Source: an uncultured Actinomycetes bacterium (GTDB lineage: Bacteria > Actinomycetota > Thermoleophilia > Solirubrobacterales > 70-9). From it: a stretch of 64,000 nt of DNA. The DNA is taken from positions 1 to 64,000 of the forward strand of contig CAMLQY010000003.1 in assembly GCA_946482365.1 (NCBI GenBank). The letters are read 5' to 3'. The notes beneath the pieces are model-generated. The model did not search any database, was not told the DNA's origin, and saw only the letters and a program-made list of their open reading frames with translations. Position numbers and translations under genes: made by a program. How positions within the stretch are numbered: position 1 is the first letter of the stretch; each line of letters starts with the position of its first letter. Shown one piece after another: positions 42,634 through 50,612 of the stretch.

Positions 42634-43276
42634 CGATCAGCTTCCTTGCGGCTTCGTAGGCCTCCGTCGCCTCGGCGCTGGGTTCGCTGCGGGGGCCGCC
42701 GCGCGCCCACTCCTCGGTGCCGTGCGCGCCGTAGCGGGCGCGCCAGCCCTGGTCGGGGTTGCCCTGGATCTTTCGCTGCAGCTTGGTGAAGCCGTAGAGC
42801 ACCGCCTCCGGTCGCGGCGGGCAGCCCGGCACGTGGACGTCGATCGGCATGATCTTGTCGGCGCCCTGGATCACGGCGTAGTTGGAGAACATGCCGCCGC
42901 TGGAGGAGCAGGCTCCCATCGAGATCGCCCACTTCGGCTCCAGCATCTGGTCGTAGAGGCGGCGGACGATCGGCGCCATCTTGATCGAGACCCTGCCGGA
43001 GAGGACGATCAGGTCCGCCTGGCGCGGCGAGGCGCGGCCGGCCTCGGCGCCAAATCGGGCGATGTCGTACCGCGCCGTTACGGCCGCCATCGGTATCCCC
43101 TCGATCGCGCAGCAGGCGAGGCCGAAGGTGAGCGGGAAGATCGAGTTCGAGCGCGCCCAGCCGAGCATCTTGTCGAAGTTGGTCATCACGACCCTCTCCT
43201 CGACGTAGCGCTCCAGCTCCTCGCCCTCGAGGTCGCCGCGCAGCATGTCCCGGGCACGCAGTTGCCGGGACCGCAT
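42626..43276 (-). CDS. nuoB: NADH-quinone oxidoreductase subunit B
   Basis: The 216-aa subunit holds the terminal cluster N2: [10 protein letters not shown] supplies two adjacent Cys, with ACSSSGG and GCPPRPEA completing the set. ATG 43276 gives a 30-residue extension before the conserved core ([18 protein letters not shown]); the ATG of that core near 43184 is an alternative. The C-terminal tail after [10 protein letters not shown] is longer than usual. Confidence 0.95.
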   Translation of the reverse strand: MRSRQLRARDMLRGDLEGEELERYVEERVVMTNFDKMLGWARSNSIFPLTFGLACCAIEGIPMAAVTARYDIARFGAEAGRASPRQADLIVLSGRVSIKMAPIVRRLYDQMLEPKWAISMGACSSSGGMFSNYAVIQGADKIMPIDVHVPGCPPRPEAVLYGFTKLQRKIQGNPDQGWRARYGAHGTEEWARGGPRSEPSAEATEAYEAARKLIGA

Positions 43277-43287
43277 CGTCTGGCGCT

Positions 43288-43665
43288 CTACTTCCAATCC
43301 AGCGCACCCTTTCGCCAGACGTAGACGAAGGCGACGAGGAGCAGGACGACGAAGGTGACCAGCTCGCCGAGGACGAAGATGCTGTCGGCGTCCTCGAGGA
43401 TCACCGCGATCGGATAGAGGAAGACGACCTCGATGTCGAAGAGGATGAAGAGCATCGCGATCAGGTAGAAGCTGACGCCGAAGCGCAACCCGTGCGAGGC
43501 CTTGACCGGGATCCCCGACTCGTACGGCTCGCCCAGCCGTGTGCGGGCGGCGGTCGGGCGCTTCGGGCGCTTCGGCCCGATCACGTGGTTGAGCATCGCG
43601 AAAGCCCCCCCAACTGTGACGCCGAGGAAGGCAAAGACGAGAATCGGCAGGTAGCTCTTCAGCAC
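43288..43665 (-). CDS. nuoA: NADH-quinone oxidoreductase subunit A
   Basis: The 125-aa first subunit has three membrane helices and the loop signature [20 protein letters not shown], followed by [11 protein letters not shown]. The GTG at 43665 ([11 protein letters not shown]) is preferred as the usual family start; the frame is open up to an ATG at 43746, which would add 27 residues of low-complexity type. It is the first gene of the operon, so the promoter should lie between it and the divergent gene at 43825. Confidence 0.93.
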   Translation of the reverse strand: MLKSYLPILVFAFLGVTVGGAFAMLNHVIGPKRPKRPTAARTRLGEPYESGIPVKASHGLRFGVSFYLIAMLFILFDIEVVFLYPIAVILEDADSIFVLGELVTFVVLLLVAFVYVWRKGALDWK

Positions 43666-43752
43666 TTGTATTTCGAGGTTGGCGTCGGCGACTCGCGGGG
43701 CACCTCGTCGATCGGCGCCCCACCGCCTGCAACCGCCTTTATACACCCACCT

Positions 43753-43769
43753 TGTAACAGATTGCTACA
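43753..43769. promoter_or_regulatory. Dyad in the nuoA divergent promoter region
   Basis: TGTAACA-GAT-TGCTACA is a 7-3-7 inverted repeat with one mismatch, placed between nuoA and the divergent gene at 43825. It lies in an AT-richer stretch with TTTATA at 43738-43743 (TATAAA on the nuo strand). A regulator-binding role is inferred. Confidence 0.35.
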
Positions 43770-43824
43770 TAGTGATTTTCCGCATCAGCAAGCCGAATTC
43801 CGACTCTCTTAGGAGGAAATAGCC

Positions 43825-44259
43825 GTGCCCGAGGTGCACCTCGTCGTCGGCTGCGCCGTGATAGCGCTAAACCTCGCCGCCTTCGGGCTGGGAGGCGTGG
43901 CCTGGCTCCGCGACCGCCCCTCGATCCCCTTCTGGTATTTCCTCCGCACGGCGCAGGCGGCCGTCTTCGTCCAGGCCATGCTCGGCGGGCTGCTCGTCTT
44001 CACCGGCCACGAGCCCGGCGACGAGATGCACTACCTCTACGGGATCCTCCCCCTGGTCGTCTCGCTGATCGCCGAGGGCGCCCGGGCAGGCGCCGCCGAG
44101 CGCGAGCTCGGCGACCTCGACATCGAGGCCATGCCCCCCGAGGCGCAGCAGTCCCTCGCCCTTGCGATAGTCCGCCGCGAGATGGGGATCATGGCCGTCA
44201 GCTGCGGCGTGATCCTCTTCCTCGCCCTGCGCGCCGCCGGCACCAGCGGCGCGTTCTAG
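43825..44259 (+). CDS. Small polytopic membrane protein
   Basis: The 144-aa product has four predicted membrane helices (CAVIALNLAAFGLGGVAWL, TAQAAVFVQAMLGGLLVF, LYGILPLVVSLIAEGA, VSCGVILFLALRAAG). No family is recognised. GTG 43825 follows AGGAGG by eight bases. It is divergent from nuoA and its stop overlaps the convergent gene's stop inside a shared CTAG. Confidence 0.75.
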   Translation: MPEVHLVVGCAVIALNLAAFGLGGVAWLRDRPSIPFWYFLRTAQAAVFVQAMLGGLLVFTGHEPGDEMHYLYGILPLVVSLIAEGARAGAAERELGDLDIEAMPPEAQQSLALAIVRREMGIMAVSCGVILFLALRAAGTSGAF

Positions 44260-44717
44260 CTTCGATCCAGGCCGAGCTGGATCGCGGCGATAACCGCGAA
44301 GACGACGCCGGTGGCGATGTGGAGCACGGCGTCGGCGCCGTTGTTGGGGAAGGTGAAGATGCCGGCGGGGCTGGTCGAGAAGATCGCCCAGACGCCGGTG
44401 ACGAGCAGCGCCACCGCCACGTAGATCGCGTAGAGGACGGCCCAGCGCGGCTTCTGGACGAAGTAGTAGGCGGGGAGGAAGAGGAGGAAGCCCGAAAGCG
44501 CGTGGACGCCGTTGAAGTCGACCCCCAGCACCCGCTCGGTCGCCGCGCCCTCGCCGAAGTCGAAGCTGGGCTCGGCGATCAGTCCGGCGGTGGCCCAGAC
44601 GAGCTGCAGGGTGGCTACGAGGACGATCCCCCGCTGGGCGAAGGTCCACTGCGTCCGCGCTGCCGTTGCCGCCTCCATCGCCGTGCGGACATTAGCCGAC
44701 GTTCGGGACCCGAGCAT
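44256..44717 (-). CDS. DUF4383-type membrane protein
   Basis: The 153-aa product has four helices and the pattern of DUF4383 proteins: GVDFNGVHALSGFLLFLPAYY, then a third and fourth helix with NNGADAVLHIATGVVFAVIA. The conserved His in the second and fourth helices is present. Function unknown. ATG 44717 is 12 bp from the divergent gene's GTG, so the first residues are uncertain; an ATG 13 codons in is an option. Confidence 0.8.
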   Translation of the reverse strand: MLGSRTSANVRTAMEAATAARTQWTFAQRGIVLVATLQLVWATAGLIAEPSFDFGEGAATERVLGVDFNGVHALSGFLLFLPAYYFVQKPRWAVLYAIYVAVALLVTGVWAIFSTSPAGIFTFPNNGADAVLHIATGVVFAVIAAIQLGLDRS

Positions 44718-44729
44718 AGAATCCGCTCC

Positions 44730-45155
44730 GTGGAGCTGGGGGCAGACACCAAGGCCGTGCTGCTGCTCGCCGCCGCGATGTTCCTCTGGGCGCTCCTGCT
44801 CGGCGTGCTCAAGTACCGCCAGATCGTCGACTCGGAGGAGAGCGTCGCCCACCCCTACGTCGACGTCGCCCACCGAGCAGCGCTGCTCTACAGCTTCGCC
44901 CTGCTGCTGGTCGCGACCTTCGTCGAGCTGAGCGGCTGGGGCACCCTGGTCAACCTGCTCGCCGCGGGGGCGCTCGCCCTTTACTTCTTCGCCGCGGTCG
45001 CCGGGTACATGTTCCACGGCTTGCGGCGCGACACCGACAATCAGTTCCGCGATCCGGCCGGCGGCCTGCACGCCTTCATGGTCGCCCTGATCGTCGCCGA
45101 GATCGGCGGCTGGCTGGTCCTGGTTGCCGGCTTTCTCGACGCCCAGGTCCTCTAG
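44730..45155 (+). CDS. Four-helix membrane protein
   Basis: The 141-aa product (GTG 44730, MELGADTKAVLLLAAAMFLWALLL) has four hydrophobic segments and a conserved-looking loop YRQIVDSEESVAHPYVDVAH. Its layout resembles small hypothetical membrane proteins found beside DUF4383 genes in actinobacteria; no function is known to me. Confidence 0.72.
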   Translation: MELGADTKAVLLLAAAMFLWALLLGVLKYRQIVDSEESVAHPYVDVAHRAALLYSFALLLVATFVELSGWGTLVNLLAAGALALYFFAAVAGYMFHGLRRDTDNQFRDPAGGLHAFMVALIVAEIGGWLVLVAGFLDAQVL

Positions 45156-45187
45156 CCCTGGCAGCAGGGGACGTATTCTCGGACCGG

Positions 45188-46294
45188 ATGCGGATGAGGC
45201 GAGTGCGGATCGCAGCCCTGGCGGCGGGGCTCCTGTTTGCCGGTGCCATCCCGCAGGCGGCGGGCGCCGCGACCTGGGTGGTCCGGGGCGGCGGCTTCGG
45301 CCACGGAGTCGGCATGAGCGCCTACGGCGCCTACGGTTACGGCCTGCACGGCGCCGGCTACCGGCAGATCCTCGCCCACTACTTCAGCGGGATCGGGATC
45401 GCCGAGATGCGCAGAGCGCCGATGGTCCGCGTGCTGCTCACGAGGAGCCCGGGCGACGTCTCCTTCTCGCGCGCGACCGCGGCCTGCGGACGCGAGCTCG
45501 ACCCCCCCCGCACCTACGCGGCGCACATGCGCGGCTCCTCGGTGCGGTTGCTCTCGAGCTCGGGGAAGCTGCTCGCCCGCTGCGGCGAGCGCCTCCGCGC
45601 CGGCTCGCGGGGGACGATCCGGATCGCCGGCGTGGGCACCTACCGCGGGGCGCTCGAGGCGATCCCGAGCGGCTCGGCGCTGAACGTCGTCAACGTGCTC
45701 GACGTCGACGACTACGCACGCGGCTCGGTGCCGGCTGAGGTCCCGCCGGAATGGCCGATGGCGACGCTGCGGGCCTTCGCGGTCGCCTCGCGCTCGATCG
45801 CCCTCTCCACCGACGTGGGGGGCGAGGGCTTCGATCTCTACCCGGACACGCGAACGCAGGTCTACGTCGGCGTCGCGGTGGAGGACGCGCGGACCGACGC
45901 GGCCGTGCGGTCCACCCGCAGCCAGGTCGCGACCTTCGCCGGCGAGGTCGCCCAGACCACCTACTTCTCCTCCTCTGGTGGGCGCACCGAGTCCGGCTTC
46001 CTCGGCGCCCCCGAGGTTCCCTACCTGCGCAGCGTCGCCGATCCCTACGACTATTACGCCCCCCAGCACCGCTGGACCTTCCGCTTCCCCCAGTCCGAGA
46101 TGGACTCCCGCCTCGGCCCGTACGTCCCCGGCCGCCTGCGCGACATCGTGGTGACGAAGCGCGGAGACTCGCCCCGGATCGACTACGCAAGGCTGGTCGG
46201 CACCGGGGGCACCGCGACGGTCCGCGGCGACACCCTAGCCGCGGCCCTCGGCCTCTACGACCGCTGGGCGTTTTTCACGAAGGTAGGTAGATAG
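45188..46294 (+). CDS. SpoIID/LytB-domain secreted protein
   Basis: The 368-aa protein has a signal peptide (MRMRRVRIAALAAGLLFAGAIPQAAGA) and the SpoIID domain: GGGFGHGVGMSAYGAYGYG, VDDYARGSVPAEVPPEWP, ALRAFAVASRSIAL-like ALRAFAVASR segment, and SSSGGRTES. SpoIID in Bacillus is a peptidoglycan lytic transglycosylase; non-sporulating actinobacteria use relatives in wall remodelling. The conserved Glu of PAEVPPEW is present. It ends seven bases before the inverted repeat at 46301. Confidence 0.88.
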   Translation: MRMRRVRIAALAAGLLFAGAIPQAAGAATWVVRGGGFGHGVGMSAYGAYGYGLHGAGYRQILAHYFSGIGIAEMRRAPMVRVLLTRSPGDVSFSRATAACGRELDPPRTYAAHMRGSSVRLLSSSGKLLARCGERLRAGSRGTIRIAGVGTYRGALEAIPSGSALNVVNVLDVDDYARGSVPAEVPPEWPMATLRAFAVASRSIALSTDVGGEGFDLYPDTRTQVYVGVAVEDARTDAAVRSTRSQVATFAGEVAQTTYFSSSGGRTESGFLGAPEVPYLRSVADPYDYYAPQHRWTFRFPQSEMDSRLGPYVPGRLRDIVVTKRGDSPRIDYARLVGTGGTATVRGDTLAAALGLYDRWAFFTKVGR

Positions 46295-46300
46295 GTAGGG

Positions 46301-46440
46301 GGGAGCCTGGGCGGCCTTCAGGCGAATTGATTGCACCGCGCGCCAGCGCGGTGCAACGAGGAGCGCGGCCTGCGGCCGCGCCCAGAGACAGACTGCGTCA
46401 GCCGCTTCGCGACATTCGCCTGAAGGCCACCCAGGCTCCC
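46301..46440. repeat. Large inverted repeat with structured loop (family D)
   Basis: 27-nt arms (46301-46327, 46414-46440) match with one mismatch. The 86-nt loop contains two further stems: TTGCACCGCGC with its complement (11 bp, 46331-46356) and GCGCGGC/GCCGCGC. It lies right after the SpoIID gene, inside a 415-bp gap between convergent genes that contains no coding sequence I can support. Confidence 0.75.
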
Positions 46441-46491
46441 TCATCAACACGTCACCGAGTGACGCCGAAACTGCGAAACCGGTCCCAGGGT

Positions 46492-46519
46492 CCCCAAGCT
46501 CTTTTAAAAGAGCTTGGGG
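46492..46519. terminator. Perfect 28-nt palindrome
   Basis: CCCCAAGCTCTTTT is followed at once by AAAAGAGCTTGGGG. The A/T centre and G/C ends fit a bidirectional transcription terminator between the SpoIID and acyltransferase genes. Confidence 0.6.
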
Positions 46520-46605
46520 CGCCCGAAACCAACGCTTAGGCATGTGGAGCTTTCGGGGAGCCGATGACGCTTTGGAGTCATAGCCGAGCCTCGTGCGCTG
46601 TAGAA

Positions 46606-46681
46606 GGACGCCTGTGCCCCCTCCCCAAAACACTCAAGCGAGGCTCCCGCCGAGCGTTTTGGGGAGGGGGCACAGGCGTCC
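46606..46681. repeat. Family A hairpin, copy 4 (intergenic, inverted)
   Basis: 26-bp perfect arms (46606-46631, 46656-46681) enclose the exact reverse complement of the family A loop (46632-46655). This is the only copy outside a gene; it lies 29 bp after the acyltransferase stop. Confidence 0.88.
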
Positions 46682-46709
46682 CCCTGCCAACCCCCACCGC
46701 GATCAACAT

Positions 46710-48650
46710 CTAGGGAGAAATCAGGCAGTCGTCCCTGTCGGCCATCGCCAGCGGCTTGTCGTTGGGGAACGCCTCCAGCAGCGCGTCGGCGATCAGCCTG
46801 CCCCGTTCGGCGTAGCCCGGCGAGGTGAAGTGAATGCCATCGGGGATGAACCAGGCGTCCTTCACGTCGGAGGCCCAGTCGTACACCCGCATGTACGGGT
46901 AGCGGTCGCATGCGCTGCGCAGCGCCTTGTCCCACTCCCTCATGTTGTCGGCTGAATAGGGCCCGCTGGCGACGAGTGACTTGGTGTTCACCCACATCAC
47001 CGGCCCCTCGCCGATCGTCGACATCATGCTGTCGATCCGGTCGTCGTAGGTGAAGCTCGAGCCCGCGGCGACGTTGGCCGCCTCGTTGGTCCCCATCGCG
47101 ATCACCCAGCAGCCTTCGAACCCGTCGTTCTTCCATGCTTCCGCCACTTCCCGGGCGTTGGCCTCCCCTTCGAAGTTCTCGTAGATCGAGCGTGCGCCCG
47201 AGACCTCGAGGTGCTGGGTGGTGGCCCCGACCCGCGCGTACTGGGAGCTGATCAGTTCGCCGGAAGGCAGCCATTCTTCGGAGACGAGGCCCTCCGAGGT
47301 CGAGTCGCCGATGTGCACGACCGCTTCGCAGGAGGTTGCAAGCGGCGCGCGCTCCACGCCCTTCGCCGTGACGGTCTTGGCCACGGTCGCCGAGCCGACC
47401 GCCCTCGATTCGTCCGCGACGCCCATGCCGGCGAGCCCGGCCACGGCGAAAGCGGCGATCACGGCGCTGGCCGTGACCAGCGCCCAGCCATGGCGCGGCA
47501 CCCGCTCAGGGCGCCAGCGCCCCGCTCGCAGCTGTGCCCAGGCCCTCCCCAGGGCGCCGTGGCGGATCGGGTCCTCGACGTAGCGCCAGGAGAGCTCCGA
47601 GATCCCCATGATCGCGGCGACCTGGAGAGCGGCGCGGAGGAGGTCGACGCGGCCCAGCGCCCCCTCCGGGGTGGTCAGGACGATGACCGGCAGCGTCCAG
47701 AGGTAGATGCCGTAGGAGCGCTGGCCGATCCACCGCATCGGCCGGCAGCCGACGACCGGGCCGAGTCGCGAGGCGGGGTGTGCGAGGGCGGCCACGGCGA
47801 GCACCGAGGCGAGTCCGAGCAGGGCGAAGCCGCCGCGATAGAGGAAGGGCGAGAACTCGCTGGAGCTCCAGAACATCAACCCGATCGCGAGCAGGCCCGC
47901 GATTCCCATCGCGTCGATCGTCCGCCGCGCCTGCGGAGCGATCCCGGGACGCAGCCGGCGGCTCGGCCAGACCATCGCCAGCGCCGCTCCGAGGAGGAGC
48001 TCCAGGGCGCGGGTGTCGGTCCCGTAGTAGACGCGCGAGGGGTCCAGCGAGGGGCTGTAGAGAGCCGCCATCAGGATGCCGGAGCACAGCGCGGCGAAGA
48101 GTGTGACTCCGGCAAGCCTCGGGCGTACGCCGGTCGTGCTCTTCAACTCCGGCACGAAGTGGATCCCGACCATCAGCAGGAAGGGCCAGAAGATGTAGAA
48201 CTGCTCCTCCACCGATAGTGACCAGAGGTGGTTGAGCGGCGACGGCGGCGCGAAGCGAGCGAAGTAGGAAACGTCGTGGAAGATCAGCCACCAGTTGTTG
48301 AAGTAACCGACTGCCGACAGCGCGGCGCCGCGGAAGTCCGCCGGTTGGTGTGGCCCGATCACCGTCACCCACGCCATCACCACGGTCAGCATCAGGAACA
48401 GGGCGGGCAGGAGGCGCCGGGCCCGCGCCAGCCAGAACGACTTCAGCTTGATCCCGCCTCGCCCTGCCTGGGTGAGGAGGATGTCCGTGATCAGGTAGCC
48501 GCTGAGGGTGAAGAACACGCCGACCCCGAGCAGCCCACCCTCTGCCCAGCCGAATCCCAGGTGGTAGAAGACCACGCCGAGGACGGCTATGGCGCGCAGG
48601 CCGTCGAGCCCAGGCATGTAGCGCTCGCCGCGCTTTACGGGCTCAGGCAT
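46710..48650 (-). CDS. OafA-type membrane acyltransferase with SGNH domain
   Basis: The 646-aa protein has an N-terminal acyltransferase-3 domain with about ten helices (PGLDGLRAIAVLGVVFYHLGF carries the conserved Arg/His, FFTLSGYLITDILL) and a C-terminal SGNH hydrolase domain (VVHIGDSTSEGLV, AMGTNEA, IPDGIHFTSPGYA). Such proteins O-acylate peptidoglycan, polysaccharide or surface glycans outside the membrane. It overlaps the SGNH protein gene upstream by eight bases. Confidence 0.92.
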   Translation of the reverse strand: MPEPVKRGERYMPGLDGLRAIAVLGVVFYHLGFGWAEGGLLGVGVFFTLSGYLITDILLTQAGRGGIKLKSFWLARARRLLPALFLMLTVVMAWVTVIGPHQPADFRGAALSAVGYFNNWWLIFHDVSYFARFAPPSPLNHLWSLSVEEQFYIFWPFLLMVGIHFVPELKSTTGVRPRLAGVTLFAALCSGILMAALYSPSLDPSRVYYGTDTRALELLLGAALAMVWPSRRLRPGIAPQARRTIDAMGIAGLLAIGLMFWSSSEFSPFLYRGGFALLGLASVLAVAALAHPASRLGPVVGCRPMRWIGQRSYGIYLWTLPVIVLTTPEGALGRVDLLRAALQVAAIMGISELSWRYVEDPIRHGALGRAWAQLRAGRWRPERVPRHGWALVTASAVIAAFAVAGLAGMGVADESRAVGSATVAKTVTAKGVERAPLATSCEAVVHIGDSTSEGLVSEEWLPSGELISSQYARVGATTQHLEVSGARSIYENFEGEANAREVAEAWKNDGFEGCWVIAMGTNEAANVAAGSSFTYDDRIDSMMSTIGEGPVMWVNTKSLVASGPYSADNMREWDKALRSACDRYPYMRVYDWASDVKDAWFIPDGIHFTSPGYAERGRLIADALLEAFPNDKPLAMADRDDCLISP

Positions 48651-49410
48651 AGGAGGAAGCCATGGTAAGCATCGCCGCCAGCGGCAGCTGCCGCTGTGCC
48701 ATCTGCACGGCCAGGTTCCGGGCCAGCTCGATCCCTATCGCCTCTGTCACCGAGGCCTGGCGCCTGGCGATCTTTGCGACGGGCGGCAGGTCCGGCCCGG
48801 ATTCGAGGGCCGGCTCGCGCACCGGGGCCGACATGAAGGCGAGGCATCCCTGGATGCCCCGGGCGATCAGCTGGGCCCGGAGGGCGGCGCCCTCGGGGAC
48901 CGGGTGCAGGTCGTCGGCCTGCATCAGCTCTGGGTGTGCGGCGACCGCTCCCGCCCAGTCGGGCACCTGTGTGCCGGGGCGTGAGGCGGCGAAGGCCTCG
49001 ACCACACGGTTCTTACCGGTGTTGTCGACTCCGTCGACGGTGAATCCGTGGATCGTCGGCACGACCATGCACCTGCCGCCGATCGTCGCGGCAACCGCGG
49101 CCAGGTTCCCGGCCAGGATCTCCGGATAGGCGGGATTGTCGTTGGTGCCCGCGTCGAAGACGATCACCGAGTGGGAGGGGTCGTAGCCCTCCCTGAACAG
49201 GTCGAGGATCTGGTAGCTGTTGTAGCCGCCCTCGGCGTTGACGGTGAGGCGCACGCCGGGCAGGTACTGCTCGAGGTAGGGGGAGGTCAGGACCTCGAGG
49301 CTGTCGCCGACGACCAGGGCGCTGCCGCTTGCGCTCGCGGAGGGCGTGGCGAGGGCGAGAGCAGTCAAGAGCGCCCCCGCCACGGTCGCGAGCTTGCGCG
49401 CTCTCGGCAT
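48643..49410 (-). CDS. Secreted SGNH-family hydrolase
   Basis: The 255-aa protein has a signal peptide (MPRARKLATVAGALLTALALATPSASA) and an SGNH/GDSL domain with VVGDSLEVLT, FDAGTNDNP and the end motif ADDLHPVPEGAAL. It probably hydrolyses or transfers acyl groups on a surface glycan, working with the membrane acyltransferase encoded next in the same unit. ATG 49410 is set by the signal peptide; the frame is open further upstream into the divergent lipoprotein gene. Confidence 0.88.
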   Translation of the reverse strand: MPRARKLATVAGALLTALALATPSASASGSALVVGDSLEVLTSPYLEQYLPGVRLTVNAEGGYNSYQILDLFREGYDPSHSVIVFDAGTNDNPAYPEILAGNLAAVAATIGGRCMVVPTIHGFTVDGVDNTGKNRVVEAFAASRPGTQVPDWAGAVAAHPELMQADDLHPVPEGAALRAQLIARGIQGCLAFMSAPVREPALESGPDLPPVAKIARRQASVTEAIGIELARNLAVQMAQRQLPLAAMLTMASSYA

Positions 49411-49434
49411 CGGTCGAATTTCTACACTACGAAG

Positions 49435-49914
49435 ATGCGGCTCAGCCTGGCGGCGACACTCGGCATGCTGCTGAGCCTGGCGCTGGTTTTCACCGCCTGC
49501 GGCGGCGGGTCGACCTCCGGCTCCGAGCGGGCCACGGCGGCGCCGAGCGGGACCGAGCCGCTTGCCCGCTCCTCCGCGGACGCTCGCTGCCGGGCCCAGC
49601 TGCGCCCGTTCCTCGCTTCGATGGACGCCTTGCGCGAGGCCCTGGCCGTGGGGCTGAGCTACGAGGCCTACCTGAGCGAGCTGGGCAAGGTGCAGGACGC
49701 CTACGACCGGATACGCGCCGATCGGCTCCCCGTCGGCTGCCTGCTCGTCGCTGCCGGGCCCGGCGAGCGGGCGCTGAACCGGTACATAGCCGCCGCCAAC
49801 GCGTGGGGGGATTGCCTCGCCGCGGCCTGCGAGACGGAATCGATCGAACTCGAGCTTCAGCGTCGCTGGGCGCTCGCCTCGGACCTGCTCTCCTCGGCGC
49901 AGTCCGGTCTCTGA
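49435..49914 (+). CDS. Small lipoprotein
   Basis: The 159-aa protein has a lipoprotein signal ending LALVFTAC, so Cys22 is the likely acylated residue, followed by a Gly/Ser linker and a helical domain with four more Cys that could form two disulfides. No family is recognised. Its ATG is 24 bp from the start of the divergent SGNH gene, so the two genes share a very short promoter region and perhaps a surface role. Confidence 0.75.
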   Translation: MRLSLAATLGMLLSLALVFTACGGGSTSGSERATAAPSGTEPLARSSADARCRAQLRPFLASMDALREALAVGLSYEAYLSELGKVQDAYDRIRADRLPVGCLLVAAGPGERALNRYIAAANAWGDCLAAACETESIELELQRRWALASDLLSSAQSGL

Positions 49915-49974
49915 AACGACGCCCACCAGGCGTACCTTGCTCGGTTGCAGCGGTTTCTCTGCGAGTCCGGAAGC

Positions 49975-50052
49975 GGGAAATATAGTAAGTAAAATTTAAA
50001 TACAAAAATTTCCCTTTGTAAATTTGGAAGTAGTACCGTTGAGCAATCAACG
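49975..50052 (+). promoter_or_regulatory. AT-rich leader upstream of the sigma factor gene
   Basis: The stretch 49980-50035 is mostly A and T (AGTAAGTAAAATTTAAATAC) in a genome otherwise around two-thirds G+C by eye. It ends in a small hairpin CGTTGA-GCAA-TCAACG (50037-50052). It is the obvious place for the promoter of the sigma factor gene. Confidence 0.45.
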
Positions 50053-50114
50053 TTTGCGCGATTCAAGACTCCAATTCCGGTGACTGGCAGTGGGATGAGG
50101 CCCATCGGTTCTGC

Positions 50115-50612
50115 GTGCGGATCGCCCACCGTTACACCAGCAATCCCAGCGAGGTGGAGGACATCGCCCAGGACGCTCTGCTGCGAGCGTGGCGCCGGCG
50201 CTCCACTCTCCGCGATGGCCAGCGGCGCAACGAGTGGCTGGCGACGATCGTTCGCAACGAGGCCTTCCGCCAGCACGAACGCCTCCGTCCTGATCCGGTC
50301 GCCGAGGTCGAGACGCAGGAGGGTGCCGACGACGAGCGCATCGCCTCGACCGTCGAGCGTGCGGACCTCCACGCGATCCTCGACAGCCTGGGCGAGGGCG
50401 ATCGCGAGCTCCTCAGGCTGCGCTACACCGAGGACCTGACCCAGCAGGCGATCGCGCGCAGGCTGGGCCTGCCGGACGGAACCGTCAAGGTCCGCCTGCA
50501 CCGGCTGAGGCTGAAGCTGCGCCGGGCGATCACCGAGGGCGCGGACGCCGACCCGCCTCAGCCGCGTCCGACGCGCCGCATCTCCGCCGCCGCCGCCCGC
50601 GGCCCGATGTAG
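50115..50612 (+). CDS. ECF-type RNA polymerase sigma factor
   Basis: The protein has sigma region 2 (RIAHRYTSNPSEVEDIAQDALLRAWRR) and region 4 (LDSLGEGDRELLRLRYTEDLTQQAIARRLGLPDGTVKVRLHRLR). GTG 50115 gives 165 aa but cuts into region 2.1; the frame is open back to a stop at 50040 and reads IQDSNSGDWQWDEAHRFC, which looks genuine, with no ATG, GTG or TTG there. An ATT at 50061 may be the real start. The 3' end overlaps the convergent tetR gene by 55 nt. No anti-sigma gene is adjacent. Confidence 0.82.
   Translation: MRIAHRYTSNPSEVEDIAQDALLRAWRRRSTLRDGQRRNEWLATIVRNEAFRQHERLRPDPVAEVETQEGADDERIASTVERADLHAILDSLGEGDRELLRLRYTEDLTQQAIARRLGLPDGTVKVRLHRLRLKLRRAITEGADADPPQPRPTRRISAAAARGPM

Noticed and set aside
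46235..46633. Minus-strand frame in the gap after the SpoIID gene
   Set aside because: It consists of inverted repeats and has no recognisable protein sequence.
49975..50052. Replication origin suggested by the AT-rich tract
   Set aside because: No DnaA-box cluster is seen and no origin-linked genes are nearby.
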